Origin: Urechis unicinctus | Taxonomy: Eukaryota > Annelida > Polychaeta > Xenopneusta > Urechidae | Length of the DNA: 64,000 nucleotides | Direction of reading: 5' to 3' | NCBI GenBank assembly: GCA_034190875.2 | Contig: CM067355.1 | Coordinates: forward strand, 33,145,309 to 33,209,308 | Shown: positions 10,010 through 24,444 of the stretch, one piece after another | How positions within the stretch are numbered: position 1 is the first letter of the stretch | Layout of the letters: each line of letters opens with the position of its first letter | Translations under genes and position numbers: made by a program | Notes under the pieces: model-generated | Databases searched by the model: none | Told to the model about the DNA's origin: nothing | The model's input: only the letters and a program-made list of their open reading frames with translations

Positions 10010-10113
10010 TTAGGAAAATATTGGGTCACGTGATTGCCCGCGATTTCCCGCCGCCTCATCCGCATTGCCTTAGCATTAGTCGTCGATGAGTCACGTCATT
10101 CTGAGCATACGCA
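10010..10113. promoter_or_regulatory. Promoter-like island with E-box, E2F-type and CRE-like motifs
   Basis: GC-rich relative to flanks. It contains CACGTG (in ggtcacgtgattgc), TTTCCCGCC, and GTCACGTCATT in about 90 bp. A 61-codon ORF starts directly downstream at 10114. Motif matches are by eye; function is inferred. Confidence 0.4.
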
Positions 10114-10299
10114 ATGCACGTGGTCTTGAACTTGAAAGCAAACATGTTGCTGTGTTTCGGACTTTTAACCGCTTCCCAAATTGATCGAACTATAACCATG
10201 GATGAAATCACCCGCCGAAAAGGGATAAAATTGTCCGTGAACATTATTGCATTCATAAACTCCATCATTGGGTATTTTTGGTGTTTGGTAGTTGTCTGA
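10114..10299 (+). CDS. Hypothetical 61-residue hydrophobic microprotein
   Basis: ATG 10114 to TGA 10297-10299. The N-terminus is hydrophobic (ANMLLCFGLLTAS), the middle is charged (MDEITRRKG), and the C-terminus could be a membrane segment (NIIAFINSIIGYFWCLVVV). It begins just after a promoter-like island, which is the main reason for listing it. It may also be the first exon of a longer gene or a chance ORF; an overlapping antisense ORF exists. I do not recognise the family. Confidence 0.25.
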   Translation: MHVVLNLKANMLLCFGLLTASQIDRTITMDEITRRKGIKLSVNIIAFINSIIGYFWCLVVV

Positions 10300-11289
10300 A
10301 TCGATATAAAAAAAATTCATTGCGTCGTTTTCAGAGAAAGTAAAACGTCTACTCAGACGTCTTGTAGGGCTATTCCTTTACGTTGGATGCATCAAAACCA
10401 TCCCACAATTACGTTGTCAAGACACTTCATCGTTTTGCATCTTGCCATGAGGCATAAACGTTCTTCCCAAGGTTTTGGTTTGCGTTCGAGATTCACATTC
10501 GTGCAGCTGACTGCTATCACACACCATAATTTAATTATAACCCACAAAAGGCTATAAATTCCACAATGTGATATGATATTGGCGTCTGCTACATTGTACT
10601 GCCACAATATGGTGTCATTGTTAAAATAGAATCTGCTTCAGCATCGTGCTAAATCAACCTGTTACACAAAGTACAACCGAACTCTGGAAAAGCTTGGCAA
10701 CTTGAAGAATCGCCATCTAAATTAATGAGATCAGCCTATGATGAGCATTCACAGAAATGGCCAGCACAATATGGCGATAGCATTAGGTTTAGGGAAAAGA
10801 CAGCCAAAATTGTCATCTTTATTGGTTGCAAAACATCACGTGATGACATAAAGTTATCTTTAAAGCAAAGTATTCATCAATAACCAAACGATCTTAGAAC
10901 ATCTTATCAGCTGTAAGATCTGCTATTTACCCCTTCTTCTGTTATAGTAAACACCTTCTTCTGTAATTGGGTTATTGCCGTACTTAACAGCTTAAGAGGG
11001 GTTGTATATCAATTTTGCATTAACAGATATATGGAAGAACTGTGATGGTACGATACGCAACTAAGCCTGCATAGTTTTACCATGTTACTTTATTACAAAT
11101 ATGGCTAGGATAAAACAATGGCCGGATTCATTATGTGTCTATGATCATGTGCTGGAGATCGCGTAACATTGCAACAATATACATATTGAATAAATCTGAT
11201 ATTTTTAAAACCATGGACACGGGCTATCGTATGTCTATGTCAATCATCGCCACTCGTTAAGTGATCATGTTTAATATTTCAACATGTGA
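10300..11289. other. No gene seen
   Basis: AT-rich sequence. A 71-codon minus-strand ORF at 10607-10392 lacks any recognisable feature. The accttcttctgt motif repeats near 10920-10965. Confidence 0.4.
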
Positions 11290-11625
11290 GACATGTCACC
11301 AAAACATACATGACACCTGCCCTCTGCCACCTCTTGATTGACAGAGAAGGTACCCTGGTTACCCAGACATTTACAAACAAAACATACGGATGAGAATCAG
11401 TGTACTATAGCCACTCAGCAACCATGTATTATCTTTGTCAAGGATTGTATATCACGAAATAACCATGGACTGTCAAACACTGAGCAAAGTAAACAAAAGT
11501 AAACAGCCTTTATTGCAATAACTAACGCACACTGCATAGCGTCAATCAAGTAGTGCCGGTGGCGATGGAAGCACTTTCTCATTGAATCCCTTCTGTGCTC
11601 ATTAATAACACAAGTTGCAGGAATA
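11290..11625 (+). repeat. Dispersed repeat, copy A (copy B at 36625-36935)
   Basis: Strong same-strand similarity to 36625-36935: aacatacatgacacct, acaaaacatac, gcaaccatgt, aaacagcct-tattgca, taactaacgcacact, catagcgtcaatcaag, and gccggtggcgat. Copy B has an extra 50 bp or so before the last block. Apparent identity about 75-80%. Confidence 0.88.
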
Positions 11626-11718
11626 TTTTGCGGCCATGCGTTCTAGTTGCGAACTATGTTTTCACTTGCATTTATCAATTCTTGCAATGATGAGAACATG
11701 AGCTAGTGCGACACATTC

Positions 11719-12003
11719 TGTTACCATACCGACTCAGCTTGTCATCATGTTACCATACCGACGTGCCTTGTCATCATGTTACCATACCGACCCGGCTTGT
11801 CATCATGTTACCATACCGACGCGTCTTGACATCATGTTACCATTACGACGCGGTTCGACATCATGTTACCATACCGACGCGTCTTGACATCATGTTACCA
11901 TTACGACGCGGTTCGACATCATGTTACCATACCGACGCAGCTTGACATCCTGTTACCGTACCGATATTGCTTGACATCCTGTTACCCTACCGACTCGGCT
12001 TGC
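11719..12003. repeat. 29-bp minisatellite, about ten copies
   Basis: Units of the form tgttaccataccgac followed by a 14-bp variable part such as gcgtcttgacatca. The period of 29 is clear from starts at 11719 and 11748. Two unit types alternate in the middle (ataccgacgcgtcttgac and attacgacgcggttcgac), showing higher-order structure. Confidence 0.95.
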
Positions 12004-12559
12004 AACGCCATGACATGCCATGCAAGTAGTTAAAATTACTTGTTATAGCAAATCGTCGGATCCTTGACAGTCGCTTCATTCACGAAACTCCAGCAATCTC
12101 AGCAGTGATTAAATCTTCTCTACGCATTGAATCATAAGGTTCCATATCATGTCCAAAAAGGTAATACACGATTCTGCACAGTACGATGCTGAATATCATC
12201 CGCTGTTGAGGTAATGTCCTGTTTAGGCGGGATGTTTACTATTCGAGGCTTTCGTCACTAAGCGTCATGTATGCTACCTACATACTGGTTGATTGTCCGG
12301 AATAAAGGTAGAATTCTAGTGCCTAAATCAATATCTATGTAGGTATCTACATAATTATTTCAAGAACTTGAACCAATGCGTAATGTTTGAAACGACATGA
12401 CAATTGTCATGGCAGCACACGTCAAGAATATGACTGGTGTTGAGCTGCGCTTACATACCGGCAAGATCAACGCACCCGTTGATAACATATGTCAGAAACA
12501 CAAGAAACGAAGCGATGTCAGACAAAAAGCATATGCTTTCTATTGCCTTGCCTTTTCGC
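12004..12559. other. No recognised gene
   Basis: Includes a 61-codon ORF at 12397-12582 with a basic middle (KHKKRSDVRQK) and no recognised domain. Otherwise unique AT-rich sequence. Confidence 0.35.
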
Positions 12560-14110
12560 AATCAAATAAATCTTTAATCTAATCAGGCTGCACTCTTGAT
12601 GCTTTTATATGATTGGAATGAATAACACAAATGCCGTAGTTATGCGATACAAATGTCAGGGTTATCATATATAAATTAGGCGATATTTCCTTCATTGCAT
12701 TCCACACCCATTCAAACACGTTAGCTTGTAGAGTCTAAAGTTTTGCAAATATTCACAAACTGGTTTATAATTATACATGTTTTGCAGAATCATATTTTCA
12801 CAGTTATACATTTCTCAATGTTTTGTCAACATGCTGTTGATGTCACTGTTGATGTGATAAAATCTAGATGGCCGCTAATACACAATAAGTTGCCTACACG
12901 CTATGTACAGATGAGCCATGTGAATACACAAACAGAGTAGCTGTAAATACCATTGTGGTATTTAGCAGGTATCAGACTTCTTACAATGGGATATCTGTCG
13001 CTTGGGAACAAATTACTGTTAATATTTCAGTTAAGTAGACGATTAAGCATTACAGGTCTGACCGTCACCATTACCCACATAGTGGGAGAGAGCAATTCGT
13101 CTTAAACAGTTTCTTATTTGTTCGGACTCGCTATGTGACAAGAGTATAAAAAACTGTACTTGGGCGCAAATAATATCTAAATGTCACATGGTAGGGAGAA
13201 CGGAAGAATTGAATTGGATCATGTGTACAATCTAAGGACTTTTCCCGAACAAGCCGCAATTTTACACGCTTCTGCAAAACTAAGATATACGATTCAGAAA
13301 AGTCCTATCCCACTCTTTCTTTTCAAAGTCGCCCATCCCATGGCAGCAAACAGCACGACATGAGTCCTATTGCACGTGATCACGTTGGGTTTTTTTATGC
13401 TTCAAAGCACGCCAATATATTTGGCAATAGCCGAGAATGCACATGGCTTTTGTTAGATACTTCTTAATAATGCGGTTGTTGACCATGTCGCTGTGTAGCG
13501 TTTAGATTAGATTGGATTAGAAACACCAGGTATAGAATTAATACCGCTCCGAAGGAGAGCATCCCTTTCTTACGGGTGGTTAAACGAGGGTTCTCTTGTC
13601 AAAGACGTTAAATAACTGCCATACAGATTATCGGATAAGTAAACAAATAAGCATATACACCACATATACTTTGTTATTGAGGATAAGTTTGCATGCATGC
13701 ATATCATCCATGAAGTAAAACACCTTATTGACTATAGATCCCTATAATTCATGCCATGTCATATATGAAGAGAATAGCTGTCGTTATCGAGGATAAGTTT
13801 GGATGCATGCATATGCTTTTATGAAGTAAAACAATGCCTTGACAATATATCCCTTTAATTTATGTCATGCCGTATGTGAAGAGAATAGCTGTCGTTATCG
13901 AGGGTGACTTTGGATGCATACATATGATTTTATGACTATAGATCTCTATAATTCATGTCATGCCGTATGTGAAGAGAATAGCTGTCATTAAGCAGCAAAC
14001 ACAGCGGCCTTACATTTGATGCTTGCTGTATCGATATACCAATAAGTGGAATGCTAAGACTGTTTTACATTTAAAAGTCATTTGTGCAGATTGTGAACAC
14101 AATTGCTTAT
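12560..14110 (+). repeat. Long dispersed repeat family, copy A
   Basis: Parts match other places in the window. 12600-12670 matches 61235-61285 (tatgcgatacaaatgtcagg / tatgtgatacaaatgccagg). 12815-12920 matches the reverse complement of 37830-37925 (ttgtcaacatg, gttactgttgatgtgat, gctatgtacag). 13280-13370 resembles 61730-61820 (cgaagtcaccca / caaagtcgccca then ggcagcaaac). 13940-14070 resembles 63750-63870 (cataattcatgtcatgccgt-type block). The family extends 1.5 kb or more, with pieces in the same order at 61.2-63.96 kb. No terminal repeats or transposase found. Confidence 0.7.
13673..13985. repeat. 110-bp tandem repeat, three copies
   Basis: Copies begin at 13673, 13783 and 13894 with gttat-gag-ga-ttt and end with gtgaagagaatagctgt. 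The third is shortened by an internal deletion of about 18 bp after tatgattttatga. It lies inside the dispersed repeat family copy; other copies of the family have only one unit. Confidence 0.92.
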
Positions 14111-14867
14111 TAGTCTACTAGACTTTTGTAAACAGGTCACTGTAAACAAACACCGAACAACTGAGTTCGTTTAGGAGTATTTATACAAGTAATAATCACC
14201 TGTGCAGAACATTATTGCGCTAAACGTTGAAGTCACATGACGTATATATATATAGACTGACGATAACAACCATTCGTAGACTCACACCTTTCGCGGACAA
14301 ATTAAGTACATGTTTGCAATCATTATTTTTCAATTATTAATTCAGCATATCTTAAATTATATAGTGAAAACGTTTAATGGAATTTAAAATCTTTCCGTCA
14401 CTTTGTAATCCCCATATATACTTTTGATCCTCTAAAGGTCGTCCACGAATGTTCAAGATTCGAATTTATACGTATAAATCCAACCTTTCGTGCCCATATA
14501 TATTTGCGTATATTTGCGGAATACAGAAATTTTGAAATCATTTTCCGTCATCATGGATAAGAATTATGATATTTGTTGTAGATATGGTCATCATGAGCCA
14601 TTGGCAGCATTTTGCCAAAAGTTGTAGACAGACTAATAATGGGAAAAAATACAGTTTTTCGGTATTAAAATTATAACATTTTCAAATACTTCAAATTTAC
14701 ATGTTCTACGCTCATGTTTAATCATTATTATGACCATGTGGGTCAAAGTACATATGGTTGTAAGGAAGATATAGAGGTAAACAGGTAATGTCAACGAATG
14801 GTTTGTTGTTGAAATTAATTTTTGCTATGATATTCAAAATTAAAAAAACATCCATAAAAAATAATGT

Positions 14868-16506
<1,639 letters not shown>

Positions 16507-16912
16507 TTAAATTTTGGTGCACACGGTAAATCTATCGGTAAGGCCGTTTACGAATTCTGTATTATTTATACATTCCGTCAATCTGACGTCACAATTTAAC
16601 GATACTTGAGAACCTGAGCTGATGTATCTCATTGTGACATTGTTTACATTTGGGCAGCGTTTTGTGGAAGGCGGATGGTTCAGATACAATTGCGTTGAAG
16701 TTATGTCTATAAGAATACCCACATTGCACCTTCCCACCATCCTGCAACTTAAAGCTCGCACAACCAGTTTTGAGCAATGTAAGTTCATGGATTTAAAAAA
16801 GGAGCAGACTGCAGATGCAAACACAGCACCCCCGCCACATCCCCTCGCCCACTTATCTTTGTGTCGAGCAGGCAACCAACAGTAACGTGGAATAAATTAT
16901 TTCCTTCTTCAT
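16507..16912 (-). CDS. Possible secreted Cys-containing protein (frame broken)
   Basis: On the minus strand ATG 16912 begins MKKEIIYSTLLLVACSTQ, a good signal peptide by eye (basic start, hydrophobic core, small residues before the cleavage region), but a TAA follows at 16855. A different frame is then open from before 16875 to 16507 and encodes a Cys-containing segment with CNVGILIDITSTQLYL, SGSQVSLNCDVRLTEC, possible N-glycosylation sites NNVT and INNT, and a terminal FTVCTKI. A single-base shift near 16860, or an unusual small intron with acceptor gcatctgcag at about 16831, would be needed to join them. I do not recognise the family. It could also be chance. Confidence 0.3.
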
Positions 16913-16919
16913 TTCTAGT

Positions 16920-18314
16920 GTGATTTCATCGCAAGCTACGCAATATAAAAGCTTAACGCTACTCGACACCGTCAGACACGTATACAAAAAACACCCTGCT
17001 TCAAAATCACCCTGACTTGCCACTTCTCCTCAGGTATGGCAATAAATAAACAATGATGGCGAATTAATTCCCCATTTCAACAGGCCGTGATTTAGACTCT
17101 ATCTTTATGATGGTCAGTAGCATTCTTCACGTGAGCGTCATTCGTAAATAATGCAATGCTTTGGGGTGCAACACAATATCGCTGGAACAGACATGTCGTA
17201 ACGTGATCTGTGGTGTTGAGATGCACACGATAATGAAGACTCGAACTCCATGTGTAGGGTTTATAACAACTTGAACTTTTCAACTTTCGAATTTTCGATG
17301 TTACTTAGCCTAAATTTAAGAGAGAGAAGTGTTGAGCTCGAAGGCCAGGAGAGAACTGATTTTAAAATATAAGTTGCTTCCCTCAACGACTAAGGCACGC
17401 CATCCCAATTCTCATGGGACATGCCGTAGCCAGGTCTGTGAGGGTTGGGGCTATCGGGCGTATAAGCTGTTGGGGGTTACTCCATCAACTGATGACTGAG
17501 AGGGTACGTTATGATGAAGGGTAGGTTTGTTATCAACTTGGCACTCAACAGACACGTGGGTAGCGGGATGGAGCAGCGGTGGTAGGTTGGGTTTAATAGT
17601 ACACATGACATCCTCTTACCAACAATATGAAAAAACTGGGATGTCGGTTACATTGCACGCTGTTGTTCAATCAGTCATTTTCGACTAGCAACGGCGGGGC
17701 AATGAGACTGATTCAACTAAATCCTGATAGTGCTGGTCATTTAATGCAAAGGCGTGTGCGCTTGTTTCCGTTAACAAGCTTGAAGCATCATTATGTATGT
17801 CCCGGGTAACATTGAACGTGTTTCACCAATCAGCTGAAATAAACCACATTGGTTTCTTCATAGCTTGTCATTGCCATTTGTAAACCGCATCTGGAACAAA
17901 TAGAATGTAAGAAATATACATAGACGTAGATAAGATGACCATCAGTAACAATCATTCGATCAGCTGATGTGTGGCATATGACGTCCTCGTTTGTTGTTGG
18001 TGAGCAATACTGGTACATAACGCTTGCCGCGAGCGTCACTCTTTGATCTTCTAATTGAAAGACAGATAAGACACAACTCTGCAAAGAATGTACCACAGCT
18101 TTCCACAAGGTCCATTGTGTGGTTAGTATCTTCTTTGCGGACAAAATGCCAGTTCCCCCCGAGGTAACTATACCAGGGTATCGATGAATGAATGCTTCAT
18201 CAAGGATCACATCTATTAGTCAAAGTATTTAGTTTCCAGATCCTCATCACTTTCATTGAGCATGAATATGTAATGACAACAAGTAACTAGACAGGCTTTT
18301 CTTTTGTGTGAACA
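16920..18314. other. No recognised gene
   Basis: The longest minus-strand open stretch (18210-17830) has no ATG start and no recognised motif. Short direct repeats only. Confidence 0.35.
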
Positions 18315-18391
18315 GAATTCGTTTGATGGTAGGTACATATATAGCTTGACAGAGAATTCGTTTGATGGTAGGTAAATATATAGCTTGACAT
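18315..18391. repeat. 39-bp tandem duplication
   Basis: Two copies of gaattcgtttgatggtaggt followed by a/c-atatatagcttgaca, starting at 18315 and 18354, with one or two differences. A recent duplication. Confidence 0.96.
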
Positions 18392-20393
18392 AAACTGTCT
18401 GTAACATTGTTGTTAATGCTGAGTGAAATGTTTGCATTCTTTGGTTTATTCGTTGTATCTATTTGTATGTTCTTATCTAGTTTGGCATCACAAAGCATAC
18501 TTAGAATGTGGTAGTGAAAGCCTAATATATGATCTGAAATATAATTCCAGATACTTCTTTATCATGAAGAACAATTAACCCAGGAGCCTTATCATGTACC
18601 AGATAACTACCGTGGGTAACTGATTTATAACATAGATAATAAAACAACATGTGTCAGCCATTGATGTTATCTGTTTGACGTGCTCATAGGCTGGTAGGTC
18701 TTCTCAAGGAGATTCCACCGTCCCCGTGGCTAATATTGATAGACTTAATTGATGATAAGATATGGTTACTTAATATTTGACGACGATAACAATTCAGTAG
18801 GGTTGACATGTAAATCAACTTTCATCAACCACTTATTTGCAGTGTTGGGTCTGACCTCTAATGTAACAAGCATTTACGTCACACGATATAGCGTGACGTT
18901 TCGTCCAAAGTATATTTAAATAACAATTTACAAACCAACACTTTAGTTCCTATTACAGTCTGATATCAGGTCATTAGCTTCATTTCATCAATCATGGAAC
19001 TATGGGTAGCGTGTTGTCATAACATAGCGCCATTGATTATACTCAAATAAAGAATCAAATACTAGACGTTAAATGTAACCTGATCGTGTAGAAGTTATCT
19101 TGCCTACATCCGCGCACATAATATGAAGAAGCTCTCTGTAAATATGGCAATTCCATATTAATTTGCTTATTATATCAATTACGCTTAAAATCAGATACGT
19201 AATAATAACGATGATTAACAGACATAAGCCACAATCGGATGAACAAACATTAGCTCTCGTAAACAAGGAAAATAAACGAGCAATTGAATGTTGTGATGAT
19301 TAGCTTGAAGGTCAGATTAGCGGTTTTTGGGTGACTTTTTACCATCTTACAGGTAAAAATATTGGTTTGTCTGATAAAATCAATGATGGAAATTTCGCAT
19401 GTAGTAAGATGGATCTTTAGTCTAACGTGAGAGTCTTAAGGTCTATTTGTAAGAAAATATAACGCCATTAATAATATTACACAAAGACCTTATCCCACCG
19501 AGCTGCTGGTGTTGTTGTTTTTTTTCAAAACAAGGTCTTTCTTTTCTTTATCAAAACAATGTACAATGAAATGGTCTAAATTTAGATTTTACAGTTATTA
19601 TACTAAGGGTTTCAAATAGTGATTGATATAGTATCGATGGTAATGCATCAAGTGTGCGATTGTCAAGAGAGCATTGCAAACTGTCAATTGGAAATTAACC
19701 CCCCAAAAGGTGAGTAAAGTTATCTGATTAGAAAGCCAAAAATATTAATTTCATCAATTCGACTAACTATTCTCCTACAAATGAGCTTGTGAATAATACT
19801 TTTGCGATTATCTTTGTACTACTAATGAATAAATTAACATTGTATAACACAAATTGACCATTTGTACTCGGATGCAGTGAAAGATATACAGGAGAAATCT
19901 ATTTGCGGTGATATTGCCTTATCTGATCATATCCAATATTCTATGTTTGTGCTGTTAGCTTAAAATACGAAAAAGCAACCAAAAGTGTATCGCAACAGAT
20001 CATTCACACATATAAACTGCATAAATCACATGGAAAACCAAGGGAAAAAAAGTTGAATGCTGTACGGAGAGCATTCCATTAGTTACCATAAAGGTGTCCG
20101 TGATTAAAAAAGCTCTTGATAACAAAATAATACCCTCTTTGTTCCATAACCCAGGAAAGAGACAAATAACATGAAAGCGAACCAAGCTCTTGCGACTGAC
20201 AGAGTGGTGGGGAATTAAAGTTTATTTAGAAGAAAGCAATGTTAATTTGAAAGTAAATTAGCCACTAACTAGTTCATATAGGCCCCACATTATCTGCTAA
20301 TTGGCCATTCTATATACCTAGCGTCAATAAATGAATGGGATGAGAAATGAAATTATTCGTCCGATGATACAGTATTAAATAGCTCTTAACATA
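18392..20393. other. No gene seen
   Basis: AT-rich sequence without recognised genes or repeats apart from short homopolymers (for example near 19515). Confidence 0.4.
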
Positions 20394-20610
20394 ATGGCAA
20401 TTAAAGTTTGCTGTTTTTACACCATTTCACTAAACAGGTATAAAACAGTTTCTGACTATCGACCAATTTTTTTCCTACTGCGCTTCTCAGAAATATATGA
20501 GCGTGTTATATAAAAATAGGATTGTTCAATACCTACAAGAGCACCACATATTATATGATAACCAATATGGCTTTGCTCGCGTTAACATGGTTGATATATT
20601 TCTTCTCTCT
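20394..20610 (+). mobile_element. Non-LTR retrotransposon (LINE) reverse transcriptase fragment
   Basis: Reads AIKVCCFYT then KTVSDYRPIFFLLRFSEIYE and, after a one-base shift near 20510, RIVQYLQEHHILYDNQYGFA. The order [SN]-x-Y-R-P-I ... [KE]-[IL]-x-E-[KR] ... L-x-x-x-[HN]-x-[IL]-L-x-x-x-Q-[YF]-G-F is the start of the reverse transcriptase domain of CR1/Jockey-like LINEs. It is a short, decayed piece: the catalytic FADD region is not found downstream and the 5' and 3' parts are missing. Confidence 0.85.
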
Positions 20611-21960
20611 CAAAAATAAAGAAAGTGAACATGGTGTGTATACCGATGTGTGTATATATTGTAATGTTATTTGAGAACTATTGTGTAATTCAAAATTGTC
20701 CAGATTCCATACAATACAAAAACAAAATCTCGAAAGCTATGCACAATGTTTCAAGGCAAACATATGCAGACTATGGTTTCGAAGCATCCAGAGTATATAC
20801 CGTATGGGACCTAACTAATGTTCGTACTGCAATATGCATGTTCAATTAATCACATGGTCTCCTATCAAACAGCTTTTAATATAAATATACGCTACAACCG
20901 GACGTACATGCTCACTTGATTTATACTGCCCACTTAATGCGACAATACATTGTTTCAAAACCAGTCTAGTATACGATGGAATACATTCCCAGACATTAAC
21001 TAATTTTCGCCGACATCATACATGTATAAAATAAGCTAAGCCATATTTAGCTAAATCTTTTAACTACTGTTTGTATATTATACTTCAATAAGGTCCGGAT
21101 TGATCCTTTGCGCATCAAATATAACTATTGTCTTGTAAATGCATATGCGTAAGTGATATCCGTTCATTGTAGTTGTTTGTTCCGAGACTTATAATTTCGA
21201 ATCTTAATTTGCATATGCGATGCTTATCATGTATCAAACGAAATATAATTATGGATCTATTTGATTGTATGGATAATATTCTATATTTGCATTTTGTTGC
21301 AGTTGTGTTTCATTATATTGGGACAAACAAGCCCTTCGGGTTTTCCAGACACGAGAAGCTAATTGTAAATATATAATTGTAGATTAACTCTGAAGGCCCT
21401 TTTCAATGTTCTTATATCTATCAATAATTGACGATACCAAAATAGCGTTAAAATACTGTCCGATTAGCACCTTTATTAAAACAGAAACAAAATACGAAAT
21501 CTCCCAAATTGCATATTTATGAATAAGCGCAGTTGCGTTTATCCAATGAATGTAGGGTGGCAATAGGGAACACTCATTCGTTCTGTAAACATTGCAAGGC
21601 GTCTGAAGCAATTATAAGAATTCAAAGTCTTCAAACGAATGCTTGTTTGCACATTCGTGCATCCGAACATTATGCGCACCTGATATTCGGTATCATTCTG
21701 CACCTTACTGTTTTGATCGAAGCTATATACCTTTTGCTGACAAGTTGCTCTTAGCACTAGAATGTAGCTGATTATGAAATTGAATATCAATGACACAAAC
21801 TCCACAGTTGTTCAGTGAATAGAAATGTGAATTATCAAGTGTATATAATGTACTATATTGCCCTTAAAATAAAGGTAGAGGTCGATTTGTATTGTTATTG
21901 CTGGGTTACAAATCACCCTCCGATCTAACACTAAGTGGGAAACTAAAAGAAACTCTATCT
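20611..21960. other. AT-rich stretch, no gene seen
   Basis: No further LINE domain is recognisable. Several short ORFs, all below 90 codons, lack motifs. Confidence 0.4.
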
Positions 21961-22150
21961 AGGTTGTGACGTCATTGTAGTACTGCTACACCATGTGACG
22001 GTGTTGTGGCGTCATTATAGTGTACGACCATGGGACGTTTGTGCGACGTAATTGTTGTATAACAACATGTGACGTGTTTGTTACGTCATTGTAGCGTTAA
22101 CCATATGACATTGTAGTGACGTCATTGTAGTGTTACGCCATGTTAAGTTG
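21961..22150. repeat. Degenerate minisatellite carrying CRE motifs
   Basis: About five units of 35-45 bp built as (g)tgacgtcattgtag - tgt-ac-ccatgtgac. Perfect TGACGTCA occurs at 21967-21974 and 22117-22124; the other units have one-base variants (tggcgtca, cgacgtaa, ttacgtca). Unit lengths vary, so this is an old array. Confidence 0.85.
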
Positions 22151-22369
22151 CTGTGAATTCATAGCAGTGTTACACAATGTATTGCTGTTAGATCTATATC
22201 TTCCAAAGCATTGTATAATACTCGTACCCATAGGTTATCCTCCTCTTACCCATAGCCACCCATAAGTTGATATACCTGTTGCAGCCTATATTAATGGGAC
22301 ATGTCATGTCCAAATCGGTCATCACTTTGATGAACTCTCAAAGTTGAGAGACATGCATTCACGAGCAGT

Positions 22370-22510
22370 TCACCCATCACATAACTGTTAATTAGTAGCT
22401 ATGCCAAGTGGCATATTAGCTTGTGTGAAGTAATCCCCAGCAGAGACATGGCCCAGCTCAAAGTGTGTCTTGCCTGTTTTGTTAATGTATTTCCGTATAA
22501 TGAAATATTT
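22370..22510 (+). repeat. Dispersed repeat, second copy of 2115-2260
   Basis: See the 1378-2948 entry. Similarity is about 65-70% by eye across 130 bp, same orientation. No gene overlaps. Confidence 0.55.
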
Positions 22511-24444
22511 CAAATACGACAGACAAGCCTTTTTGTCCAATTGGGGTTCGGCTATGTCTTGTTGTCATGTTGTCCTTAACTTTGTGTATGCTTGCTGTTT
22601 TACGGATGCTGTTTGTAACTCAATAAGTCCCTTAGGCCTGAACCGTTTCAATGGCTTATTTTAGCTGTTGATAGTCTCACCTTTCTCATCACACTATTTA
22701 TAAATGCTTGAATAATCGTTTTCCAAACAGCATTGTTCTGGTTGGGTCTGTAGTTGGCAAACGTTGGGCATTGTTGTTGGGCATTGTGTCCTTCTACAAT
22801 TGTATCCAACCGACTGAACTGATGTTCTTTGTACTGTAGTAGTCAATAAAACCTGTAAGAACGTCGAAACAAGGATGTCGAGTCCATCATTACATTCAAA
22901 TAGATACGGATTTATCTTCAAATAGATATGGATTAATTGTTTACTTAGATTGCACCAAAACTGATAACTGTCAATGCGCAATTGTCGCAAAAATATTTTT
23001 CAGCTTCGTGTACGCATAATATACAAAACCAAAATTAATTTATGAGCAAATGTGAAAGACTGGCGGTATGCTATTCAAAACTATGTAGATTTTGCAACAT
23101 AATGTTGTTCACAAACGTAAACTATGCAAATAAAGGCCGGCGGTAGGTAGCTAAGGTAAGCAGGACACTAAGGTTCCGAGTAAATCTTTATGATGTTCAT
23201 TATCTCTCGAAATGCCATGCACAAATTACTTACATACTACAACATTATTGGTACCACATTGGTATTGTGACACTAGTGAATATCATTTTATAAATACACT
23301 TTGTGAGCACATAACCACATAAGTGCCGTAGATAAAGAATCAGTTTATTTGCTCAGGTGCTCAATGCAAGTGTTTGGTATGGTGTATGATCAAATACGAA
23401 CACTAGTTTTATAATGCTGCACTATATAGTATGGTATTATAAATATTGCTGAAAGTGTTTAGAAATAGCAATGAAGTAACTGATTTCGCGAGATACAGCA
23501 AAGCCAGTTTGAGACCGCATTATTGCATCTGTAAAAACGTTACGCCTCGAATTGGGTTTAGGAGCTTATACATCCGGGTTGCATTTGACACATTACACAC
23601 ACCCACCATTTAATCTATTACCTTTTAAATGATACAAACGTAGAACCTTTAATTACTTTTCTTGATACCTCATAACGCAATGTTATTGAGTGTATAAAGC
23701 AGTAATTATTGCGTCCATCTAACCGGTATTTTTTTATAATCAATTACCGAAAGTCAGATGCTCAGTCACAAAATATCCATTGCAAGGAATTATGTTTTAC
23801 TGCTTTGTCATGTAAAATTGGTTGTGCTTAATATAAGTAGACTATTCATTCATTTGATAACATCTAGACTGCCAAGATTTACATTTCACTAATGCATTGT
23901 GGTTATAATGAAATACCGCATTCTCTGTGTATTTCATCTCAACGGATCGAAGACGCACATCAAAGTGTATTTACGTCTTGTTTGATTAATATCAAGTTAT
24001 TTACACCTGTTTTAAAGCCTGTCCTGCTATATATATATGTGACCCTTGATATGCATGGTGCAGTCATTTACTCTACTAACAATAATTAAATATAGTAAAG
24101 GATACATACTTCTGAGATAATATGGCCTGTATGAATGATTCTTTGCAAGGGCCTATTTCTTTGATCATCTCCAACACATATCCAACTTATGATATTAGCA
24201 CGCCGCCAAATCTCTCAGCTGATGTGATTGGAAAATAAGCAAATTCAGTTTTGATTAAAAAATATGTTACATTATATAAATTCTCATAAGCATATCACTG
24301 CATTGGAAAGATAAGATAACAACACATAATTAAGTTGCCCGTTGTAGGAATTTCATTAATCTTCAACAGACAAATACTGACATTTGACATAGACACTATT
24401 GAAAACATAAACTAAATATTTGGCACAATTTTGTATCAATCGTT
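22511..24444. other. No recognised gene
   Basis: 24130-24290 matches 7010-7150. A minus-strand Cys-rich open stretch at 22990-22694 (GYNCRRTQCP) has no ATG and no splice support. Otherwise nothing recognised. Confidence 0.4.

Noticed and set aside
17830..18210. 126-codon minus-strand ORF
   Set aside because: Begins with GTG, has no domain or splice signals, and its composition is like surrounding non-coding DNA.
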